64,000 bases of DNA from Streptococcus urinalis 2285-97 (GTDB lineage Bacteria > Bacillota > Bacilli > Lactobacillales > Streptococcaceae). The notes under the pieces were generated by a model that was given only the letters and a program-made list of their open reading frames with translations, was not told the DNA's origin and ran no database searches. The position numbers and the translations under genes were made by a program. Location of the stretch: positions 696,001 through 760,000 of the forward strand of contig NZ_AEUZ02000001.1 of NCBI RefSeq assembly GCF_000188055.2, in the 5' to 3' direction. Of the stretch, positions 26,831 through 35,468 are shown piece after piece (position 1 is the stretch's first letter; each line of letters starts with the position of its first letter).

Positions 26831-27904
26831 ATGGGTAAGTGGACTTGTCAATGCGGATATCCAATGAATGACCATGCTGCTCCAGATCCGAATGCTTTTT
26901 CAGTCTATTCGGATGAGTTATGGGAAGAAATAACGGATACTGCAGATGAAAATAATAAAATTGATTACTATGATATTACTGATGCTTCGTACTATGCTTG
27001 GCAATGCCCTAATTGTCACGGTTTGATGGTGTTTGGTGAGGTCGAGAATTCTAATCGATATACTTTTTATAAGTGGATAGATTTGGATAGTGAAGAGAAT
27101 GAACCAACTAATTTAGAGACTGTTTCAAATTCATCAGACACAGTTTACAGAGTTGCTTCGGTCACTTTCTCAGAGTTCGGTGAGCAGTATACTTATATCT
27201 GTGAGGATGAATCAATCAGGGAAGACCACTTTGTGGTTGTTCCTGTCGGTATTAACAATGTCGAAAAAGTTGCTCATGTTGAAAAAGTATACCAGGCTAC
27301 GCAAGAAGGTATCTCATATCCAATTGACAAGTTGAAACATGTGATTAAGCACTATTCTGATTTTGATAAAGATAGAGCAAAGAAAATTGCAGCTGATTTA
27401 GTGACATCAGGTCGATGTCTAGAAATAGATGATTTTTCAAAATCAGTAGTAGCAGATGACTATTTCGATATTTTGCACAATAAACTTGGGCACTGGTGGT
27501 TGGAATTGAATGGCGTTCCCATTCCGATGAAGGTTACTTTGTTAAATGCCAACTATGAAAAATACCACGTTGACTGTGCTGTACATATCAAACCTTTCAA
27601 GACGAATTATAGTACTTTTCAAACTTTGAAGTTATGTACTGATTTTGATATAGATGCTGCGAGATGGGTCGATGTCATTTCTGATGAGTATGTCTGGGGA
27701 AATTCCTGGGAATTGGATGGTATCGAGTTTGGGATAACCTGTGAGGAATCGCCTGAAGAGGATGAAGTGACACTTGGCAAATACAGCCGTGTTCCATATT
27801 ATGACGATTGGCACCTAGATTGGAGCGAGAGATATGGTTTTAATGTAGTTTGGAAACCACATGAATCCGATGAAGACTTGTCGGTAGACTTTTACATTTC
27901 TTAG
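26831..27904 (+). CDS. Zinc-ribbon protein of unknown function, attR cargo gene
   Basis: 357 residues, GTAGGAG before ATG 26831, with an extended -10 (TGGTATAAT) at about 26769-26777. The N-terminus has CQCG and, 50 residues on, CPNCHG, a split zinc ribbon. The rest is very acidic, with a beta-rich middle (EDHFVVVPVGINNVEKVAHV) and aromatic C-terminal half. No family recognised. It lies between the recombinases and the attachment site, where Phi-m46.1 relatives carry accessory genes, so it is likely cargo. It is intact while phage genes decay. Confidence 0.6.
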   Translation: MGKWTCQCGYPMNDHAAPDPNAFSVYSDELWEEITDTADENNKIDYYDITDASYYAWQCPNCHGLMVFGEVENSNRYTFYKWIDLDSEENEPTNLETVSNSSDTVYRVASVTFSEFGEQYTYICEDESIREDHFVVVPVGINNVEKVAHVEKVYQATQEGISYPIDKLKHVIKHYSDFDKDRAKKIAADLVTSGRCLEIDDFSKSVVADDYFDILHNKLGHWWLELNGVPIPMKVTLLNANYEKYHVDCAVHIKPFKTNYSTFQTLKLCTDFDIDAARWVDVISDEYVWGNSWELDGIEFGITCEESPEEDEVTLGKYSRVPYYDDWHLDWSERYGFNVVWKPHESDEDLSVDFYIS

Positions 27905-27982
27905 AGTAATAAATTCGTTCAATAATATAATGATAAAGCCTAGTATATCCCTTTCGTTCTATAGTATAGGTGCTCGCTATCG

Positions 27983-28021
27983 GCACATGTGGAGTGTGTT
28001 AGCCTATTAGTAAAACAATAA
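27983..28021 (+). pseudogene. 3' fragment of rumA-type 23S rRNA uracil methyltransferase (attR side)
   Basis: GCA 27983 to TAA 28019-28021 reads AHVECVSLLVKQ, the conserved ending of RumA/RlmCD enzymes (HVE-V-LL). Codons before 27983 (RCSLS) do not fit the family, so the chromosome-element junction lies at about 27975-27985. The rest of the gene should be left of the window beyond the other prophage end. Stretch 27905-27982 holds no gene. Confidence 0.75.
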
Positions 28022-28101
28022 TAGTGAAAAGCAATTTTTATTGGTAACATGGACTGATAAAATTTTATTTTACAAAATTATTGAAAACTTTTCTAAAAAA
28101 A

Positions 28102-28136
28102 ACACAAAAAAAGCCTATTTGTAGGCTTTTTTGTGT
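28102..28136 (+). terminator. Terminator of the interrupted rumA gene
   Basis: ACACAAAAAAAGCCTA, loop TTTG, TAGGCTTTTTTGTGT: a long A/T-flanked stem usable in both directions, 80 bp after the rumA stop. Confidence 0.75.
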
Positions 28137-28178
28137 ACAATGAATGTATCTATAATAATAGTAAACCGAGGTAAAAAA

Positions 28179-28910
28179 ATGTCTAACCAATATGATAACG
28201 AACCATTTTTTAATGCTTATAGTAAAATGGATAGAAGTCGATATGGACTTGAAGCAGCAGGAGAATGGCAACAATTTAAACGTTTGTTACCACCATTAAG
28301 TCATAAAAAGGTTCTTGATTTAGGTTGTGGCTATGGCTGGCATTGTAAATATGTCGAAACACAAGGTGCAAAAGAAATCTTAGGGATTGATAGTAGTCAA
28401 AAAATGCTTGATTTTGCAAACAATAATAATTTTGGAAAAGTTATTAATTATCAACTTTGTGGTATTAAAGAATATGACTATCCAATAGAAAAGTGGGACT
28501 GTGTTATATCAAATCTAGCATTACACTATATTGATGATCTGGATTTTGTTTTTCAAAAAGTACATAATACTTTAAAAAGTAATGGGACTTTTATCTTTAA
28601 TATGGAACATCCAGTTTTCACTTCAGCTATACATCAGGATTGGATTTATGATAAAAATGGGAATCCCTTATATTGGCCAATCGATAATTATTTTGAAACT
28701 GGGAAAAAACAGACAAGATTTTTAGGTCAAAACATCCTGAAAGAACATCATACCTTAACTCAGATATTAATGGGGTTATTACAAAATGGTTTTGAGATAC
28801 AAGCAGTCATAGAAGTAGAACCACCAAAAGAAATGAGGACACTTCCTGGATTTGAACATGAATTAAGACGTCCAATGATGTTAATGGTTAAAGCACTTGT
28901 AAGAAAATAA
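28179..28910 (+). CDS. Class I SAM-dependent methyltransferase
   Basis: 243 residues from ATG 28179 (GAGGT upstream); an in-frame ATG at 28131 lies inside the terminator and is rejected. Motif I VLDLGCGYGWHCKYVE, motif II GIDSSQKMLDFA, and the post-motif CVISNLALHYIDDL place it with small-molecule methyltransferases of the Methyltransf_11 type. Substrate unknown. Probably chromosomal, just outside the prophage. Confidence 0.8.
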   Translation: MSNQYDNEPFFNAYSKMDRSRYGLEAAGEWQQFKRLLPPLSHKKVLDLGCGYGWHCKYVETQGAKEILGIDSSQKMLDFANNNNFGKVINYQLCGIKEYDYPIEKWDCVISNLALHYIDDLDFVFQKVHNTLKSNGTFIFNMEHPVFTSAIHQDWIYDKNGNPLYWPIDNYFETGKKQTRFLGQNILKEHHTLTQILMGLLQNGFEIQAVIEVEPPKEMRTLPGFEHELRRPMMLMVKALVRK

Positions 28911-29089
28911 CATATAGCTAGAATACTAAAAAGCTCTAATTAGTGTTATAATGAAATCTGTGCTATTTGTTTATTTTAAGATTAAAAAAGTAATGTAGCA
29001 AAATATTATTTAAGCAGTAATATTTTTGAAGAAAATCTTTCAAGTAAACTAAGATAGCAGCTAATTATATCAATAAGAAAAGAGAAAAA

Positions 29090-29476
29090 ATGCCTGACTT
29101 TCATTTAGACGAATTAACAATTTTTGACAACTATGAGATTGAAGAGATGTCGGATGGTGATGTCACAGTTAAAACAAAAGTTGTCCAGTCATCATTAAAT
29201 TATTATGGTAATGCGCATGGTGGTTACCTATTTGCCCTTTGTGATCAAATCAGTGGTTTAGTAGCTATTTCAACTGGTTATGACGCAGTCACATTACAAT
29301 CTAATATTAACTATTTAAAGGCTGGACATTTAAATGATGTCCTAACTATAGTTGGTCATTGTATACACAATGGAAAAACAACAAAAGTAGTTGATGTCAT
29401 TATCAAAAATCAAAATGAAATGAGCTTAGCCAAGGCTACTTTTACAATGTTTGTTACTGGTCCACGACAAAAGTAA
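29090..29476 (+). CDS. PaaI-type hotdog thioesterase
   Basis: 128 residues. The hotdog signature YYGNAHGGYLFALCDQISG contains the HGG motif of the PaaI/acyl-CoA thioesterase family, followed by the LKAGHLNDVLTIVGHCIHNG strand pair. Substrate not evident. ATG after AGAGAAAAA. Stretch 28911-29089 holds an AT-rich promoter region and no gene. Confidence 0.8.
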   Translation: MPDFHLDELTIFDNYEIEEMSDGDVTVKTKVVQSSLNYYGNAHGGYLFALCDQISGLVAISTGYDAVTLQSNINYLKAGHLNDVLTIVGHCIHNGKTTKVVDVIIKNQNEMSLAKATFTMFVTGPRQK

Positions 29477-29550
29477 GATTAAGTTTATTTTAATTGATTA
29501 AAATGTCAGATTATATTATGATGTTAACACAAAACTTAAAGAGGTAAAAT

Positions 29551-29943
29551 ATGATTACATCAATTGAACTATATCTTGTAACAGAAAATAATGGCTTAGA
29601 AGCTGTTGAATTTTACAAAGATGTCTTTAATGCTGAGCTAATTTCTTGCACAACCTTTGGTCAAGCAATTCCAGATACACCAGAAGAAAATAAAAATCTG
29701 GTACTTAATGCCGACTTACGTATAAATGGTATCAGATTACAACTATCTGACAACGGTTCTGGCAACCCATACCAACTGGGAACAAATATGACTGCTTGTA
29801 TTCAATTAGATGATGTTGACCAAGCTCAATCTCTTTTTGCTAAATTAGAAAAAGATGCCAAACGTATTGACATGCCAATGCAAGAAATCCCATGGAGTCC
29901 AGCTTATGGAATTGTTGTTGACAAATTTGGAATGACTTGGTAA
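29551..29943 (+). CDS. PhnB-like VOC family protein
   Basis: 130 residues, GAGGT before ATG. VOC fold of the PhnB/3-demethylubiquinone type (EAVEFYKDVFNAELISCTTF, ending VDKFGMTW). The usual ending has about seven more residues; here the codon after TGG is TAA, followed in frame by ATT AAT ACA GAA ATT GAA TGA, which would read QINTEIE if the TAA were CAA. The fold is almost complete, so function may persist. Confidence 0.75.
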   Translation: MITSIELYLVTENNGLEAVEFYKDVFNAELISCTTFGQAIPDTPEENKNLVLNADLRINGIRLQLSDNGSGNPYQLGTNMTACIQLDDVDQAQSLFAKLEKDAKRIDMPMQEIPWSPAYGIVVDKFGMTW

Positions 29944-30003
29944 ATTAATACAGAAATTGAATGATTTGTTTCTTCTGTGTCTTTTGATCAATAAGGAGAA
30001 AAA

Positions 30004-30375
30004 ATGTTTTCAAGACAATTAGGTGTCATGCTCTATGTTGATGATGTCAACAAAGAAAAAGCATTTTGGCAATCCATTGGTTTTACCATATTAAATGAGT
30101 GTCAAGTAATGGATTATGATCAATTTGAAATGAAACCAACTCCAGAAAGTGATGTTCTTTTTACCATCTATGATAAAGCCTTCATAAGACAGGTTTCTCC
30201 TGAAGTTGTTGATTTTATGCCAAGTATTTTATTTGAGACAGATACTATCTATGAACTGCAAGAAAAAGTAGCAAGTGTAACTTCAACAGCAAGTGCAGTC
30301 AATAAAGAACCTTTTTTAAACTTTAATTTTAGGAGTCCAAGTGGACATTTCTACGCAGTTAAAGGTAATGAATAG
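30004..30375 (+). CDS. Glyoxalase/VOC family protein
   Basis: 123 residues, AAGGAG before ATG. Two beta-alpha-beta-beta-beta modules: RQLGVMLYVDDVNKEKAFWQ and a C-terminal NFNFRSPSGHFYAVKGN. Metal ligands are not all evident. Runs in the same direction as the preceding VOC gene with 60 bp between, suggesting duplication of a stress or metabolite-binding gene, substrate unknown. Confidence 0.72.
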   Translation: MFSRQLGVMLYVDDVNKEKAFWQSIGFTILNECQVMDYDQFEMKPTPESDVLFTIYDKAFIRQVSPEVVDFMPSILFETDTIYELQEKVASVTSTASAVNKEPFLNFNFRSPSGHFYAVKGNE

Positions 30376-30385
30376 GTAACTAAAT

Positions 30386-30877
30386 ATGATAATAGATTTT
30401 AAAAATGTGACTACTCAAGGTTTGGAAACCTCACCAGTGGCTGAAAGTTTGGCTGGGTTGAGAGCTAATGAAGCAAGGTATTTTTGGAATAAATTTAAGG
30501 TTAATTTCGAAACGGTACCTGTTAGTGAAAAACCGGAACTAATGGCTGATATCAATGCACTTTTAAAAAGAGAATTGGAATTCTCTGCAAAACCACTTGA
30601 AATAGCACAACTTTATCTTGAAGATAATATTGTATGGATACATGTCTTTTATGAAGATGGACTAGCTATTAATGTCCTATATGAAATGGATAATCCTAAA
30701 AAAAGGGCAGTAGGCTTGAAATTATCTGAAGGGATGGAGATTCCGTTGGAATTGGTTGATCGTTTTAAGTTTGCTCGTCAGAAGTCCAAATTAGCAGGAA
30801 TAATACGGGGCTCATACTTCACTTTAAAAGGTGATAATCAAGCTTTAATGGAAAAATGGATTAAAAACATTGATTAA
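30386..30877 (+). CDS. Conserved streptococcal hypothetical protein
   Basis: 163 residues beginning 10 bp after the VOC gene, so probably co-transcribed. The ribosome binding site is weak (TAGGTAAC). No motif recognised; the sequence alternates helix (EARYFWNKFKVNFE) and strand (NIVWIHVFYEDGLAINVLYE) as in small cytosolic alpha/beta proteins. Function unknown. Confidence 0.6.
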   Translation: MIIDFKNVTTQGLETSPVAESLAGLRANEARYFWNKFKVNFETVPVSEKPELMADINALLKRELEFSAKPLEIAQLYLEDNIVWIHVFYEDGLAINVLYEMDNPKKRAVGLKLSEGMEIPLELVDRFKFARQKSKLAGIIRGSYFTLKGDNQALMEKWIKNID

Positions 30878-30905
30878 GTATACCTAAAAAATGTTTTATA
30901 GATAC

Positions 30906-30934
30906 TTGATTAAATAAAAAGCATTTGTTACAAT
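30906..30934 (+). promoter_or_regulatory. Promoter of the pgm leader
   Basis: TTGATT (30906-30911), 17-bp spacer, TACAAT (30929-30934). Confidence 0.65.
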
Positions 30935-30940
30935 ACAAGT

Positions 30941-31040
30941 GAACTCATTTTGGGAAATGTTTGTATTGTCATATTAATGATAACCTTGTCAATATGAACT
31001 GGAAGATATTAAAGGGATGGCCTTTAGTATCTTTTTCTTT
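30941..31040 (+). ncRNA. Structured leader RNA with intrinsic terminator before pgm
   Basis: From the predicted start at about 30941 the RNA can form a CATTT/AAATG hairpin inside an outer AATACAA/TTTGTATT pairing (30932-30967), then TCATATT/AATATGA (about 30969-30997), then a strong terminator AGATATTAAAGG (31004-31015), GATGG loop, CCTTTAGTATCT, T-rich run to 31040. The terminator ends 32 bp before the pgm ATG. Either an attenuated leader or a separate 100-nt small RNA. Confidence 0.6.
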
Positions 31041-31071
31041 CTGTCATTTTTAAAGGGATAAAGGAGGAATA

Positions 31072-32760
31072 ATGACATATATAGAAGAATATAAGAAATG
31101 GTTGAATAATCCTGAATTGGATGAGAAAATCCATAAGGAGTTATTAGAAATTGAAGGAAATGATCAAGAAATTAGAGATCGTTTCTACCAAACAATGGCA
31201 TTTGGAACCGCAGGTCTAAGAGGAAAACTAGGTGCAGGAACTAATCGTATGAACACTTATATGGTAGGAAAAGCAGCTCAAGCTTTAGCAAATACCATTA
31301 AAGATCATGGTCCTGAAGCAATTTCTAAAGGAATTGTTGTTTGTTATGATATTAGACACCAATCAAAGGAATTTGCTGAATTAACCTGTTCTATTATGGC
31401 AGCAAATGGGATTCATTCGTTTCTTTATAAAGGTGTTAGACCAACGCCAATGTGTTCTTTTGCCATTAGAGAATTAAGTTGTATCTCAGGTGTTATGGTG
31501 ACAGCTAGCCATAATCCTCAAGCTTATAATGGGTACAAAGCTTATTGGCAAGAAGGTTCACAAATTTTGAATGATATTGCTGATCAAATAGCAAATCATA
31601 TGTCAAAAATAACTGAACCACATCTTATTCAAAAAATGAACTTTTCAAAAGCCATGGCTGAAAATCTCATTACTTATGTCCCTGATGACGTTGAAAAGAG
31701 TTATTATCAAGCAGTCTTAGGCTTAACCATTAATGATGATAATATTGATAAAAACATAAAAGTTGTTTATACTCCCTTAAATGGAGTTGGAAATTTACCA
31801 GTAAGACATGTCTTGAAGGAAAGAGGCTTTAATAATATTATAGTTGTGCCAGAACAAGAACAACCTGATCCCGATTTTACGACCATTGGTTATCCTAATC
31901 CAGAAGTCCCAAAAACTTTTCATTATGCTGAGAAGTTAGGACAAGACGAAGCTGCTGATATATTAATCGCAAACGATCCTGATAGTGATCGGGTGGCTTT
32001 AGAAGTTAAACGAAAAGATGGTACTTATCAATATATAAATGGAAATCAGATTGGTGCATTATTAGCTTATTATATCTTTTCTCAAAGACAGATAAAAAAG
32101 ACCTTGCCTGACAATCCAGTATTAGTTAAATCAATTGTTACCAGTGATTTTGCAAGTAAGATAGCATCATATTTTGGAGTTGAAACAGTAGAAACCTTGA
32201 CAGGTTTTAAAAATATCTGTGGCAAAGCAAATGAGTTTGATATTTCTAAAGGTAAGTCCTATGTCTTAGGATTTGAAGAGAGCATAGGTTATTGTTATGG
32301 CACATTTGTCAGAGATAAAGATGGTGTTAGTGCTGCAATGATGGTAGTTGAGATGGCTGCTTATTTTAAAGCAAAAGGAAAAAGTTTAATAGATGTTTTA
32401 GAAGAACTTTATATGAAATTTGGCTTTTTTGGAGAAATGCAATACTCTCTAGAATTAGAAGGCTCAGAAGGTCAAGAAAAAATTGGGAAAATAATGAGCC
32501 AATTTAGGAAAGACCCTATTACAAAAATGGGTAATATTTCACTCTTAAAAGTTATTGATTTTGAAAAAGGTTATTTGGATTTACCAAAACAAAATTGTTT
32601 GAAATTTTACTTTATTGACGGTTCTTGGTTTGCCATGAGACCTTCAGGTACAGAACCTAAATTAAAATTTTATTTTTATAGTTTGGCAAAAAGTCACAAA
32701 GAAAGTCAAGAAAAATTGGAATTGATGAAAGCGATTTGTCTTTCAAAAATGGATTTTTGA
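31072..32760 (+). CDS. pgm: Alpha-phosphoglucomutase (phosphohexomutase)
   Basis: 562 residues, AAAGGAGG before ATG. Interconverts glucose-1-phosphate and glucose-6-phosphate, feeding UDP-glucose, capsule and glycolipid synthesis. Active-site phosphoserine loop TASHNPQAYNGYK, metal loop NDPDSDRVALE, sugar loop GFEESIGYCYGTF and phosphate loop RPSGTEPKLKFY are all present in order. Length agrees with streptococcal PgmA. Its leader carries an intrinsic terminator, so expression may be attenuated. Confidence 0.92.
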   Translation: MTYIEEYKKWLNNPELDEKIHKELLEIEGNDQEIRDRFYQTMAFGTAGLRGKLGAGTNRMNTYMVGKAAQALANTIKDHGPEAISKGIVVCYDIRHQSKEFAELTCSIMAANGIHSFLYKGVRPTPMCSFAIRELSCISGVMVTASHNPQAYNGYKAYWQEGSQILNDIADQIANHMSKITEPHLIQKMNFSKAMAENLITYVPDDVEKSYYQAVLGLTINDDNIDKNIKVVYTPLNGVGNLPVRHVLKERGFNNIIVVPEQEQPDPDFTTIGYPNPEVPKTFHYAEKLGQDEAADILIANDPDSDRVALEVKRKDGTYQYINGNQIGALLAYYIFSQRQIKKTLPDNPVLVKSIVTSDFASKIASYFGVETVETLTGFKNICGKANEFDISKGKSYVLGFEESIGYCYGTFVRDKDGVSAAMMVVEMAAYFKAKGKSLIDVLEELYMKFGFFGEMQYSLELEGSEGQEKIGKIMSQFRKDPITKMGNISLLKVIDFEKGYLDLPKQNCLKFYFIDGSWFAMRPSGTEPKLKFYFYSLAKSHKESQEKLELMKAICLSKMDF

Positions 32761-32885
32761 TAATCGACACATTTAGAAACGCCTAATATTAGCTAATAGA
32801 TTTTCTTTTTTTTGAAAACTTAAGAATTGCATTTGAAAAAAACTTGTATCGTAATAGTAGTCAAGGTTTTAAGAAAGAGAGAATT

Positions 32886-33605
32886 ATGCCCAAGAAGAAA
32901 ACCATATTGATTACATTTTTAGCTATTATTTTAGGCTTGGTTGGTTTAAAAGAATTAATTAGTTACCAAGTTATGTATCCGAAAGTTTTGACAAAAAAAT
33001 CTGGTCCGATAAAAATTGCAGCAGTAGGTGATAGTATTACTTTTGGTTCAGGTGTTTTAGGTCATCGTGATTCAGAATCTTATCCTGCACTACTAGCTAG
33101 TGAACTTGGAAAAAAATATCAAGTTTCAAACTATGGACTAAGAAGTCGAACCATGTCGAGTGAGGGAAATTTACCCTATTTTAGAGAAAAAAATGCCAAA
33201 CTTTCTTTGGAAAGTAATGCTGATATTGTCATTATCATGCTAGGAACAAATGACTCTAAACCAAGAAATTGGAATGAAGCTACTTATAAAAAAGATTATA
33301 TTGCAGCTATAAAAAGGTATCAAAATATGCCAAGTCATTCTAAAGTTTATATCATGATACCACCTAGGGTTTTCGTCACCCATAAGTCTGATAATGCCCC
33401 TAGAAATAGTATTGTAAATGGCATCTTACGACAATTAACCCCTCAAATTGCTAAAGAAACTGGTGTTACTTATATCGACCAGTATAGTGTTACTAAATCT
33501 CATCCAGAATGGTTTGCTGATAACCTACATCCCGATGTCAGAGGAAATAAAGCAATGGTGGCTCAAATTCTTAAAAAATGGAAAGAAGTTGGTCAAATAA
33601 AATAA
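32886..33605 (+). CDS. Membrane-anchored SGNH/GDSL hydrolase
   Basis: 239 residues from ATG 32886 (AAGAAAGAGA upstream). One N-terminal membrane helix (residues 6-24) then block I VGDSITFGSG with the nucleophilic Ser, block III MLGTNDSKPRN and block V ADNLHPDVRGN with the Asp-His pair. Likely an extracytoplasmic esterase or acetyl hydrolase acting on cell-wall or host glycans. It stands alone with a terminator at 33607. Confidence 0.82.
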   Translation: MPKKKTILITFLAIILGLVGLKELISYQVMYPKVLTKKSGPIKIAAVGDSITFGSGVLGHRDSESYPALLASELGKKYQVSNYGLRSRTMSSEGNLPYFREKNAKLSLESNADIVIIMLGTNDSKPRNWNEATYKKDYIAAIKRYQNMPSHSKVYIMIPPRVFVTHKSDNAPRNSIVNGILRQLTPQIAKETGVTYIDQYSVTKSHPEWFADNLHPDVRGNKAMVAQILKKWKEVGQIK

Positions 33606-33606
33606 A

Positions 33607-33632
33607 AATAAGCACTTAAGTGCTTATTTTTT
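33607..33632. terminator. Bidirectional terminator between convergent genes
   Basis: AATAAGCAC, TTAA, GTGCTTATT with A and T runs on the two sides. It overlaps the last codons of the leftward esterase gene. Confidence 0.78.
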
Positions 33633-34442
33633 ATTTTCATAGAAATCTAGAAAATCTCTAAAGTGTCGTGCCCAATACTTTTCATGATGAGTTTCATGAG
33701 ATTGAATCATTAGTTTGATATTGTTAATAGGGTGCCCTTGTTTTAGTAATAATTGATAGTAGTTTAGGCTGTTATCAATATAGTGTTGACTATCATTGAT
33801 AATAGCTTTTAATTCTCGTTTTTGACCATTAATATCGCCTTCGTTGGTTCCCACTTGGATGAAGACTTTTGTTGTTGGTAATAAAGGATGATTTTGACAA
33901 AAAGTCAAAAAAGGTGGTTCATTAAACCAAGATGCCAATGAAAAAATTCCCAAAGTTGAAAAAATATTAGGATAAGATGCACCAATATAAGCAGTGATTA
34001 ATCCACCCATGGAAGAGCCAAGGAGTAACGTATGGTCTTTATCAGATTTTGTTTGGAATCTTGCATCTATTGAAGGTTTTAAAGTATTTACTAACCATTC
34101 CGCATAGGCTTGTCCATCACCACCAACACTCCCGTATTTGGACCGGAAAGTTTGATCCATTTGCCAAGGACTGTATTCATCTAATCGATGTTCATCATTA
34201 TTGTCGATAGCGACAACAAGATATTCTTTAAACTTATGATTTGAAAGCGTATCAATGACACCCCATGACACTCCTGCAAAAGATTCGTAATCATAAAAAC
34301 AATTTTGACCGTCATGCATATAGACTACCGGGAAGCGTTCGTTCTTGCTTTGGTTGTATGATTTTGGTAATAAAATGCGTACTCGCCTTTTTTCATTATA
34401 ATAGGGAATATAAAAGTGTTCTTCAATAATCATTTCTGACAT
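33624..34442 (-). CDS. Putative esterase (FrmB/esterase D-like alpha/beta hydrolase)
   Basis: 272 residues on the minus strand. PF00756-type sequence: FPVVYMHDGQNCFYDYESFA, nucleophile elbow LLLGSSMGGLITAYIGA, Asp region VFIQVGTNEGD and a His in the SHETHHEKYW segment. Cytosolic, no signal peptide. It lies 24 bp after the dehydrogenase gene, so the two form an operon transcribed leftward. Substrate unknown. Confidence 0.8.
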   Translation of the reverse strand: MSEMIIEEHFYIPYYNEKRRVRILLPKSYNQSKNERFPVVYMHDGQNCFYDYESFAGVSWGVIDTLSNHKFKEYLVVAIDNNDEHRLDEYSPWQMDQTFRSKYGSVGGDGQAYAEWLVNTLKPSIDARFQTKSDKDHTLLLGSSMGGLITAYIGASYPNIFSTLGIFSLASWFNEPPFLTFCQNHPLLPTTKVFIQVGTNEGDINGQKRELKAIINDSQHYIDNSLNYYQLLLKQGHPINNIKLMIQSHETHHEKYWARHFRDFLDFYENKK

Positions 34443-34466
34443 TTTCTTTTCCTTTATCTTTTTTTG

Positions 34467-35432
34467 TTATTGATATTGGTAAAACCCATAGCCAGATGCT
34501 TTACCAGTGCGATTTTGATCAATAAATGTTTCTTTTAACATTTTAGCAAGATGTGCATGTAAACTATTTGGATCATTGTTAGTATCAGCGTAATTTTTCA
34601 TAATATTATAAACAGTATCAATTCCAATAATATCAAGAATTTCAAATGGTCCCATTGGAGCGCCAGTTCCAAGTTTCCATGTTTTATCTATCGTTTGAAC
34701 ATCTGCTACTTCATTATAATATAATGCAAGGGCATTTTCTAAAAATGGGACTAAAATACTATTTAAAATGTAACCATGTTGTTCTTTTTGTATTGGAAGT
34801 GCAACCATACCAATTGATTTTGAAAATTCAAGAGCTTGATCAATGACTGCTTTGTCTGTTTTTTCATGTCCCATCACTTCTACGATATTGTTTTGCCAAA
34901 TATTATTTGCAAAATGCATGGCTAGAAATTTTTCAGGACGTCCAGTCAAAGATGCAAACTGACTAGGAACAAGAGTAGAAGAATTAGTAGCAAATATAGT
35001 ATTTTTAGGGGCAACTTTTGATAACTCTTTATAAAAATCTTCTTTAATACTAATTGTTTCTGGAACAGCTTCAATGACCAAATCAGCCTTTGAAACGGCT
35101 TCTTTCAAAGATTTGGAAAATGTTATTTTTCCAGGTATTTTGTTGATAAAATTGATTGAATCTGTTACTTCTGACAGAAAGATATGATCTAAACTTGGTA
35201 ATAGATTTTGATTATATTTGATATTATTAGCCTCTCTATTATAGGATTCTTTTGCTTTTTCAATTTCATTTTTATAAATTTCAGCTAATGTTTCAATGCG
35301 CTCTTTACCTTTTGTTAGAGCTTGTTCATTAATATCATAAATAGTCACATTTATATCTTTAAATGCGGATTGAAAAGCAATTTGGCTTCCTAAAACGCCA
35401 CTACCCGCAACTGTTAACTCTTTTATCGTCAT
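34467..35432 (-). CDS. 3-hydroxyacyl-CoA dehydrogenase family protein
   Basis: 321 residues with AGGAGG before ATG. Rossmann start TVAGSGVLGSQIAFQSAFKD, central DLVIEAVPETISIKEDFYKE and NTIFATNSSTLVPSQFA, and the C-terminal GTGAPMGPFEILDIIGIDT helix bundle typical of HCDH. It reduces or oxidises 3-hydroxyacyl or 3-hydroxybutyryl-CoA with NAD; no beta-oxidation genes are nearby. A candidate cre box lies 24 bp upstream of the ATG. Confidence 0.85.
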   Translation of the reverse strand: MTIKELTVAGSGVLGSQIAFQSAFKDINVTIYDINEQALTKGKERIETLAEIYKNEIEKAKESYNREANNIKYNQNLLPSLDHIFLSEVTDSINFINKIPGKITFSKSLKEAVSKADLVIEAVPETISIKEDFYKELSKVAPKNTIFATNSSTLVPSQFASLTGRPEKFLAMHFANNIWQNNIVEVMGHEKTDKAVIDQALEFSKSIGMVALPIQKEQHGYILNSILVPFLENALALYYNEVADVQTIDKTWKLGTGAPMGPFEILDIIGIDTVYNIMKNYADTNNDPNSLHAHLAKMLKETFIDQNRTGKASGYGFYQYQ

Positions 35433-35454
35433 TAGATAACCTCCTCAATGATTT

Positions 35455-35468
35455 AGAAAACGTTTTCA
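35455..35468. promoter_or_regulatory. Candidate cre site (CcpA)
   Basis: AGAAAACGTTTTCA contains the perfect palindrome GAAAACGTTTTC and fits the cre consensus at all but one of the conserved positions. Placed between the dehydrogenase start and dinG, it would repress the leftward operon when sugar is plentiful. Confidence 0.6.

Larger units (their letters stand above)
1..27982. mobile_element. Cryptic Phi-m46.1-like prophage (right part)
   Basis: A continuous run of phage genes from replication (helicase) through packaging, head, tail and lysis, ending with two serine recombinases and a cargo gene. The right boundary is set by the last codons of a rumA-type rRNA methyltransferase at 27983-28021, the known target of the Phi-m46.1 family (recalled, not searched). 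The left end is outside the window. Base composition is visibly richer in G+C than the host genes after 28 kb. At least eleven genes are broken, so the element is probably unable to make virions. Confidence 0.85.
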
